Positions 17,119 through 23,789 of a stretch of 23,789 nt of DNA are shown here, piece after piece (position 1 is the first letter of the stretch; each line of letters begins with the position of its first letter). Origin of the DNA: Kiritimatiellia bacterium (lineage in GTDB: Bacteria; Verrucomicrobiota; Kiritimatiellia; RFP12; UBA1067); the NCBI GenBank assembly GCA_904502135.1, contig CAJGDE010000019.1, positions 1 through 23,789 of the forward strand, in the 5' to 3' direction. Under the pieces are notes generated by a model. It saw nothing but the letters and a program-made list of their open reading frames with translations, was not told the DNA's origin and ran no database searches. Position numbers and translations under genes: made by a program.

Positions 17119-18165
17119 TTACTTCGCCTCGGGAGCCTTGATCTTCATCCCCTTGCGCACTTTATGTGCGCCCTCGATAACTATCGTCTCGCCGCCGCTC
17201 AAGCCCTTTTCCACGGCAAGCCAATCGCCAGTAAGATTGCCTCTTGCGACATTGCGTCTTACGGCACAGCCATCCTCGCCTATCTCCCAGACATACGGGC
17301 CTTGGATATCCTGAAGAAGCGCTGTCGGACGAATGGCCGGATACATAACGCCGTTTTTCGACGAAAGCGTAACTCTTACGGAAGTGCCGATTTTAAGAAC
17401 ACGCGATTTATTTTCGAACTTGACGTAAACGCGGATAGTGTCAGTGCGCTCTTCTGCGATATTTTCAAAATATTCAATCTCGCCTTTCTCCTGATAATCG
17501 CTTCCGTCAGAAAGAGAAAGGTTTATTTCTGCAGCATCTTTCAGATTTTTAAGCTTAGCGTTAAACATTCTCAAAAAGTCGCGGTTTGCGATCGAAAATG
17601 ACACTCGCACGGGAGAGGTCTGAACGAGAGTGACGAGTTTTTCGCTGCCGGCGGTAACATAGTTACCCTTGGTTTTGGCATTCGTACCGATCTTCCCGGA
17701 GATAGGAGCTACAATCGTACAGTGCGCAAGATCATCTTTAGCGGCTATCAGATTCGATTGTGCCGCTGCATACGCGGCGCGCGAACTGTCTCTTTGTGAA
17801 AGAGCGTTGTCGACAGCATCAAGAGAGACGGCCCTCGTTTCAAGAAGCCTTTTATGGCGCTCGTAGGAAAGTTCAGCATATTTGACGTTCGCCTTGCATT
17901 CCGCAAGCTTCGACTCTGCATTTCGCACAGCAGCTTCATACTTAACAGGGTCGAGGCGATAAAGAACGTCGCCTTCTTTTACTATTTGCCCGTTTTCAAA
18001 GGCTACCTCTAGAATTTCGCCAGAAACCTGAGGAATAATATCAACTTTCTGAATTGAAACTACGCGCCCTGGGAAAACCCTCTGCTCATAAACAGGGACA
18101 ATTTCAACCTTGCCAAGAGGAAGAATCATCTCGGCCGCACAAAATAAAACTGGAAGTATGTTCAT
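17119..18165 (-). CDS. RND efflux periplasmic adaptor (membrane fusion protein)
   Basis: Bridges the RND pump and an outer-membrane channel. It is 348 aa with the usual order: beta-barrel start and first lipoyl half (VSIQKVDIIPQVSGEILEVA, about 37-56), LDPVKYEAAVRNAES, an alpha-helical hairpin rich in Ala/Glu/Lys (about 75-145), second lipoyl half (CTIVAPISGKIGTNAKTKGN), then beta-barrel and membrane-proximal domains. The N-terminus MNILPVLFCAAEMILPLG is hydrophobic but short, lacks basic residues and has no good lipobox (Cys9 follows Phe), so export may be atypical. No other start is possible, as an in-frame stop lies 9 nt upstream. It is the first gene of the long minus-strand unit, with an extended -10 box 8 nt before the ATG. 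Confidence 0.92.
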   Translation of the reverse strand: MNILPVLFCAAEMILPLGKVEIVPVYEQRVFPGRVVSIQKVDIIPQVSGEILEVAFENGQIVKEGDVLYRLDPVKYEAAVRNAESKLAECKANVKYAELSYERHKRLLETRAVSLDAVDNALSQRDSSRAAYAAAQSNLIAAKDDLAHCTIVAPISGKIGTNAKTKGNYVTAGSEKLVTLVQTSPVRVSFSIANRDFLRMFNAKLKNLKDAAEINLSLSDGSDYQEKGEIEYFENIAEERTDTIRVYVKFENKSRVLKIGTSVRVTLSSKNGVMYPAIRPTALLQDIQGPYVWEIGEDGCAVRRNVARGNLTGDWLAVEKGLSGGETIVIEGAHKVRKGMKIKAPEAK

Positions 18166-18173
18166 AGCCCCAT

Positions 18174-18182
18174 ATTATATCA
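18174..18182 (-). promoter_or_regulatory. Extended -10 promoter for the efflux/GH78/parA/tatD/ligA unit
   Basis: The minus strand reads TGATATAAT, with exactly 8 nt between the box and ATG 18165, the same spacing as at the metallophosphoesterase gene. This predicts a leaderless mRNA. No -35 is evident because heptamer-repeat DNA lies upstream. Confidence 0.6.
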
Positions 18183-18226
18183 AAAATACCGACTATAAGC
18201 GAGTGGGCTTCAGAGCCAAATCGAGG

Positions 18227-18317
18227 AGTTAGGAGTTAGGAGTTAGGGGTCAGGAGTTAGGAGTCAGGGGTTAGGAGTTAGGGGTTAGTCGTTAGTGGTT
18301 AGTAGCTAGTGATTAGC
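18227..18317. repeat. Degenerate heptamer array, composite repeat copy 2
   Basis: Thirteen 7-bp units, consensus AGTTAGG, drifting toward GGTTAGT, AGCTAGT and GATTAGC at the right end. Same unit and orientation as 2685-2747 but longer. It separates the promoter at 18174 from the core. Confidence 0.92.
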
Positions 18318-18340
18318 GGTAGCGGTAGAAAGGATAAAAC

Positions 18341-18413
18341 CATCCACTCTACACCTACACCTAATCTCTACACCAAAACTAAAAATTCCACTCTCGAACT
18401 CGAACTATCAACT
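18341..18413. repeat. 73-bp conserved core, composite repeat copy 2
   Basis: 72 of 73 bases match 2753-2825. After it the two copies diverge: here follow TTCACC-type imperfect repeats (about 18421-18467) rather than the second arm of the hairpin. Confidence 0.92.
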
Positions 18414-18467
18414 CAAACTCTCCCTTCTTCACCTTCACCTCAAACCTTCACCTAATCCCTGAACCCT

Positions 18468-18520
18468 CATTCCAACATTCCAACATTCCAACATTCGAAC
18501 ATTCGAACATTCAAACATTC
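18468..18520. repeat. Octamer tandem array, composite repeat copy 2
   Basis: 6.6 copies of CATTCCAA with variants CATTCGAA and CATTCAAA. It ends 4 nt before the TAA stop (18525-18527) of beta-helix gene 2, matching the arrangement at the permease stop codon. Confidence 0.93.
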
Positions 18521-18524
18521 TCGG

Positions 18525-21500
18525 TTACCGCACGATGATGCGAAAGCCTATGTTTGATAAAATCTCCCAGCAGCCGAGGTCGATGGTTCTGTTCAAAACG
18601 CGCTCGTTGCCGTCGAGATCAAGCGTCACGCTGTCGGCGGGACGGTAGGCGGCGTCCAGCGTGCCGCGGCCTATGAGCTGCGAACGGCGCTTCTGGTGCC
18701 AGTCGAAGGTAGCGTACTCCTCGCTCGTAGAATAAGCATTATATTCATTCCATGTCTTCCCAGTAAAGGTCTTGTATTTAACAAAGTCACCATCAGTTAA
18801 CACCGTCCAGGTTGCGCAAGATGTGTTCGTAAAGGCAGAGCCGCAGTTAAAATAACGACTCATATTCGCATTACCGCAATTAGATGAGAGCGAATAGATG
18901 AGAGGTGACGCAGAACCTCTATAATAGGAGTAATTGCCATAGGCAACACAGTTGACTACTTTCGCAGCTGAGTTTTTAATATAAATGCCCGTTCCGTGAC
19001 CTTCATAATCACGACTCCAGCCGCCGGTCACCGTACAATTGACCATCGTAACCGCACCGTCGAGGCAGACGCTGCCATCGTTGCGTCCATCGTCGCTCGT
19101 GTCATCCCTGTTGTCCTTGAACCAGCAGTTGTCGATCGTTCCACCAGTGGCGTAAAGCCCCATACCAAAGCTCGCCGGATTGCAAAAGCCGCCCCAATTG
19201 GCCGTGCCGCCGGTGACGAGGCAGCGTTCAATACGTCCTCCCGTCATGTAGACGTTTCCGCCATTGGCAATCCCCTTCTGGCCGCTAGCGCGCCCATTCT
19301 TGATTACGCAGTTGGCGATGAGACCGGCCGACATCCAAACATGGCCACCGCCGCCTAGCGAACTATTTTTCCTAAGTCCGAGACCGGAAATAGTTAAGTT
19401 GGAAACTACCGCATCAGGATGCGTAATCGTAAATGCACGGGAGCCGACGATGTTGTCCACTATCTCGGCATCGGCAGGATTGCTGCTTTCACCACGAATT
19501 GTGACGTCGGTCGCGATAAACATACCCGTATCATTCGAGTATGACCCTTTCAAAACCACGATATCAACACCACCGATTATTGTCTTATTCTCAGAAACAT
19601 TATTCGTGAGCGCGCCGACTGCGGCGGCAAGCGTTGTAGCTGCCGTCTCCCGCGTCTTGTACGGAAAGAGAGGCGTCGCGCAGTTGGAGTCGACGAACAT
19701 CTGCGTGGGCGCCACGGCGACGCGCGCCGGCACCGTGTACCAGTCCGTCCAGGTCGTGCCGCCGTCGGACGAGGCCGAGACACGCACGGTGAAATAGCCG
19801 GACGCGGGATAGGCGTAAACGTGCTCCGTCTCGCGCGTCTCCTCCGTCACGCCGTTACCGTAGTCCCAGCGGATGATGGTGTCGCTCGCCGGCCCAACAA
19901 CGACGGCGTGGAACGTAAAATCCTCGTTTTCATGCGCACCGTAGCGATCAAGACTGCCGGCGCAGGCGAACTGCGACTGATCATATTCCCAGCAACCGAG
20001 ATCGATCGACGCGCCGGAAACGCGCTCGTTGCCGTCAAAGTCAAGCGGCGCGCAGTCAGCGGGACGATAGGCGGCGTCTACAGTACCGCGATCGACTATC
20101 GGCATGTCAAGGTTCTGATGCCAATCGAAGGCTGCGTACTCCTCACTGTTGAAATAGGCAAAGAGATCGGCTTCCGCATTCCCTGTAAACGACTTGTAGT
20201 TGACGAAGTCCGCGTCGGTCAGTACCGTCCAGGTCGCGCAGGAGGTGTTCGTGAAGGCCGCGGCGCAGTAGAAATAACGGCCGAGGTTCGCCGAACCGAA
20301 GTTCGCGGCGGCGGTACTGGTGATCGTGATTTTGCCGATGTTGTTGCCGTAGGCGATGCAGTTAACGACCTTCGCGGCGGCATTGGCTATATGGATGCCC
20401 GAGCCAGTACCATAGTAGTTTCTGTTCCATCCGCCAGTCACTGTACAATTTACCATTGTCGCCGTACCGGAAATATAGACACTCGCCGAATTATTGCCGT
20501 CATTATGATCACTTCTATTATCTTTAAAAAAGCAGTTATCAATTACTCCTCCAGAGGCATAGAGCCCCATACCGCAGCTCTGCTTATTATTATTCCAACC
20601 GCCCCAGTTGGCTGTGCCGCCAGTGACGAGGCAGCGCTCTATACGTCCGCCCGACATCCAGACATTGCCGCCGTTGCCATAGCCCTTCTGAGCGCCGGCG
20701 CGACCGTTCTTGATGACGCTGCCCACAACGAGACCCGCCGTCATCCTGATATGTCCACCTTCGCCCCCGTTCGTCCTGAGTCCGCCGCCAGAGATCGTGA
20801 GGTTCCGAACCTCCGCGCCCTCGTGCGACAGCGTAAACGCGCGCTTACCGGCGACATTGTCTACGATCTCAACGCCGTCACGGGACTCACCGATGATGAC
20901 TATCGGCGCGTCAAGGACGAGATTCGTCTCCTCGTACGTGCCGTTTGCAACGCGGATTTCCACGAACTGCGCACCGCCGGTAATCGCGGTCTTCGCCTTC
21001 TCGACCGCGTTGGAAATCGTCGCGAACGGCGAACCTTCGGAGCCGTCGCCCTCCGCCGCCGCATCGTCATCCACGAAGTAGCACACGAAAGTATTGAAGG
21101 CGATTGTTGCCGACTTGCCGGCATAGTCGTTGATGCCGGTGATGGTCATCGTGGCGACGCCGGGCTTGTCGTTGTCCGTGTAGGCGACCGTGTAGTCAGT
21201 ATCCTTCACGAGAAGCGTGTCGCCGCTGCGCACGACAGACGCTGGTCTGCATCCGCCGTCCACCAGAATCTGGTCTGGAATCGGCTCGATATTGAAGTCG
21301 GCACCCGCAACGGCGACGATGACCGTTCCCACACCTCCGTTGCCGCCGCGCTTGTTGACGATACCGGTATTGGCACCGCCGGCACCGCCGCCACCGCCAC
21401 CGCCGCCAAGGCCGTCAACGCCGTTCGCGCCTTCAGTGTCCTTACCACCGTTACCGCCGCCGCCAATGCCGCCGAGGCCAGCGTCTGTATTCCAAAACAG

Positions 21501-23427
21501 GGCCTTCGCGGCACCACCACCGCCGCCGCCGCCGCCGTAAACGACCCACGCGCCGGTGATGTTGTTGGAGACGCCCTCGCCGCCATAGCCGGAATGGCCA
21601 TCGACATTGGCATACCCCGCATGGCCCGCGCCGCCGCCACCACCGGACTTGCCGGAGTTGCTCCCGCCGCCAGCCGCGCCGGCGAAGCCCTGTCCGTCAA
21701 TCCCCGCGCCGCCGGCGGCATTCGGGGCGCCGCCGCCGCCGGAGCCGCCTGAGAGGCCAGCCGTACCGTTGGCACCGCTTCGGCACCCGCCGCCGCCGCC
21801 GCCGGAGACCATTACGCCGAGCAGTCCGAAATTAAGTGACGTATCGCCGCCGTTGCCGCCCCTCGAGCTGGTCGACACGCTGCCTGCGCCGCCTGCGCCC
21901 ACGGCGAGCGTGAAGGTATCGCCCTTGTTGACATACATGCCGACAAGCCCGGTCGCGTTGGTGACGCCGCCAGCGCCGCCGCCGCCGGCCATCGTACACC
22001 CACCGCCGCCACCACCGCCGACAACCAAGAAGTCGGTCAGGTTGATGCCGCGCTTCGCCGTCACCACCTGCGCCACGGCGGCGTTGGTGAACACATATAC
22101 GCTCTTGCCGTCGACAATCAGTCGCCTTGCCGTGAGGTCGGTTGTGGAGATGTTCGCGTCCTCATACTTCGTCGCCGTAATATTGAAATACCTGACGTAA
22201 TTCGCCTCGGCGCATGCGCCCTTGCCAGTTATAATCACCTTTGCCGTGCCAACGCCGATGTTGTTCTCGTATTCAACGTCAAAGTACTCGCTTACAATAT
22301 CTCCTCCTACTCTCCAGGTGACTCCGGTCAGTCGGTTTGACACAACAAACTCTGGACGGCACGGCTCAAAAGATTCATGGACCTGATCGGGAATCGGAAC
22401 AATCTCATAAGCAAGCGGTCTCAAGACAAGAACCGCAATTCCCGAGCCGCCGTTGCCGCCGGCCATGTCTTTGACGGTAACCCCGGAACCGCTGGCGCCA
22501 CCGCCACCACCGCCGCCACCTAAGCCGTCAATACCATTAACACCTTGGGAATCATAGCCGCCATCACCACCGCCGCCAAGGCCGCCGAGACCGGGATCAT
22601 AAACATAGCCATGCCACAATCCCTTCGCGCCGCCGCCGCCACCACCGCCGCCGCCGTAATAGACCTCGGTACCGGTGATGCTGCTGGCAATGCCTTCGCC
22701 GCCATTGCCAGCTATTTTCGAAGTTGTGTCCGCCGCGTAGCCGACGTGGCCCGCGCCGCCGCCGCCGCCGGAAGCCGCGCTGTTGCTGCCGCCGCCATTC
22801 GCGCCAGCAAAGCCCATCCCATCGATGCCCGCGCCACCGGCACCGTTCTGGGCGCCGCCGCCGCCAGAGGCGCCAGCTGCGCCACCGGTGCTGTTCCAGC
22901 TTCCGCCGCCGCCACCACCGGCCACAGAAGCAGAGAACAAGCCGAAATCAAGCGACGACGCACCGCCGTTGCTACCCTTTGAGGTTATCGACGTGCAGCC
23001 CGCTCCGCCAGCGCCGACGGCAAGCGTGAAGGTATCGTCCCTGTCAATGTACGCGCCGACAATATCCGTCACGTTGGTGACACCGCCGCCTCCGCCGCCA
23101 CCGGCGCGGCTACAGCCTCCTCCTCCGCCGCCGCCGACCAGAAGGCAATCGACGAGGACGATGCCTCGCTTCGCTTTCACCACTTGCGCGGATGCAGCGT
23201 TGGTGAAAATATAAACGCTATTACCATTGACATTTAGACGCCTTAAAGAAAGGTCCGAGGATGAAATATTCTCATCCTCATACGTCGTAATCGTCGAATG
23301 ATCTTCAACTGGTACAGGCTCTTGCGCCCATGCGGCAACTGCGCCAAATGAAATCAATGCTGCGATAAGAAGGCAAAGATAATTACCCCCCCCCCCTGGA
23401 AAAACGACAGTTTTTATTAGTTATCAT
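18525..23427 (-). CDS. Giant secreted glycine-rich / beta-helix / PKD protein (gene 2), signal peptide out of frame at an 11-G tract
   Basis: A surface protein of about 1630 aa. Domains (numbered from TTG 23357): glycine-rich block 1 (about 26-310, runs of 5-9 Gly), an IPDQ-led linker domain (about 315-390), glycine-rich block 2 (about 395-690), a second IPDQ domain with an MBG-like fold pattern (TDYTVAYTDN...GINDYAG), beta-helix module 1 (about 755-1140), a PKD-like domain (WDYGNGV...YAYPASGYFTVRV, about 1160-1215) and beta-helix module 2 (about 1220-1600), ending GFRIIVR. ATG 23427 encodes MITNKNCRFSRGGG and then TAA, because the tract has 11 G. With 10 G it reads on as NYLCLLIAALISFGAVAAWA|QEPV, an ideal signal peptide joined to the long frame. 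No other start gives a signal peptide. Probable role: adhesin or surface layer (inference). Confidence 0.8.
23386..23396 (-). repeat. Poly-G tract (11 G on the coding strand) within a signal peptide
   Basis: Eleven C on the plus strand, the longest mononucleotide run I see in the window. It encodes the Gly-Gly-Gly of the leader. Its length decides whether translation from ATG 23427 enters the 1610-codon frame (10 or 13 G) or stops (11 G, as here). Confidence 0.9.
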
Positions 23428-23789
23428 TGTTAAACCTTTTTTAAGTTTCATCAACATTAGACACCCACAAACCGATATTGTCCATAGGCGAGCGGTTTGC
23501 GGTTAGTCGCCTGTGCAACTGCTGTAGAGTATTCCTTGTGTTTTCCATCCTTCCTTTCCTGCCTTGTCAACGTGCGGCGTTTTTTCGCCCAACGGTACTC
23601 GCCTTTTGATATGGGCGATTTGCGCGTCCTTGCGACCGCTCGACGTACACGAGTACGTCTTCGGGTCGCGGTCCTGCCCAATCCGCCTCGCCTAAGCATC
23701 AGTCCGCTCGGCTGACGGCCGCGATCTCCGCCGCCCTTGTCACCCTGGTCGAGTTCGTCGCGTCGCAGAAACCTTATTTTCGAACATAC
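23428..23789. other. Intergenic region upstream of gene 2, no confident gene, structured DNA
   Basis: About 360 nt. The only ORF of note is an 80-codon minus-strand frame (23457-23699), rich in Arg and Lys, with a weak ribosome binding site; I recognise no family and doubt that it is translated. A two-part palindrome is clear: GACCGC (23634-23639) with GCGGTC (23668-23673), enclosing GACGTAC (23642-23648) with GTACGTC (23653-23659). The region may be a long 5' leader, a structured RNA or an interspersed element that travels with this gene family. No clear promoter was found for gene 2. Confidence 0.35.

Noticed and set aside
18468..18520. Possible CRISPR array in the octamer or heptamer repeats
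   Set aside because: The units are directly adjacent, without unique spacers, and only 7-8 bp long; no cas genes are present.
19821..21752. 643-codon plus-strand ORF opposite gene 2
   Set aside because: The GC-rich Gly/Ala codons of gene 2 leave few stops on the opposite strand. The product is Arg/Ala-rich without domains, and the minus frame has clear beta-helix and PKD patterns.

Overview
The window looks like a chromosomal segment of a Gram-negative, host- or biofilm-associated heterotroph. It carries an RND efflux pump, a secreted GH78 rhamnosidase, a carbohydrate ABC permease, and two large secreted glycine-rich / parallel beta-helix proteins. My best guess is the PVC superphylum (gut Kiritimatiellota/Verrucomicrobiota-like). 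That is an inference from protein style and gene mix; no marker in the window proves it.\n\nLayout, left to right. (1) 107-2614, minus strand: beta-helix protein gene 1, made of two near-identical 381-codon modules. Its 5' end is broken up into a 40-aa leader ORF, a second signal peptide and a one-base frameshift. (2) 2685-2955: a composite intergenic repeat (heptamer array, 73-bp core, octamer array). (3) 2959-5439: a MalG-type permease with a large insertion, divergent from a Tat/lipoprotein-type metallophosphoesterase. (4) 5436-7747: an RluA-family pseudouridine synthase, tRNA-Cys, serC and tRNA-Pro. (5) 7755-18165, all minus strand and nearly without gaps: membrane-fusion protein, RND transporter, GH78 rhamnosidase, ParA, TatD and LigA, probably one long transcript. 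(6) 18227-18520: a second copy of the composite repeat. (7) 18525-23427, minus strand: beta-helix protein gene 2 (two glycine-rich blocks, two beta-helix modules, a PKD-like domain). An 11-G tract puts its signal peptide out of frame. (8) 23428-23789: no convincing gene, but palindromic, structured DNA.\n\nThe most interesting signal is the pair of surface-protein genes. Both start with the same unusual leader (M-I-T-x-x-N-x-x-F-S-x-G-G-(x)-Y-x-x-L-L-I-A-A), whose Gly-Gly is written as a run of G. In gene 2 that run is 11 G long and stops translation after 14 codons; 10 G would restore a complete signal peptide and the whole protein. This is the design of a slipped-strand phase-variation switch placed inside the signal peptide. 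Gene 1 adds a second diversification mechanism, a perfect 140-bp in-frame repeat that can drive module gain or loss. The two composite repeats start 3-4 nt after a stop codon and sit between transcription units. Several genes also have extended -10 promoters (TGATATAAT) only 8-9 nt from the ATG, which suggests leaderless transcripts.
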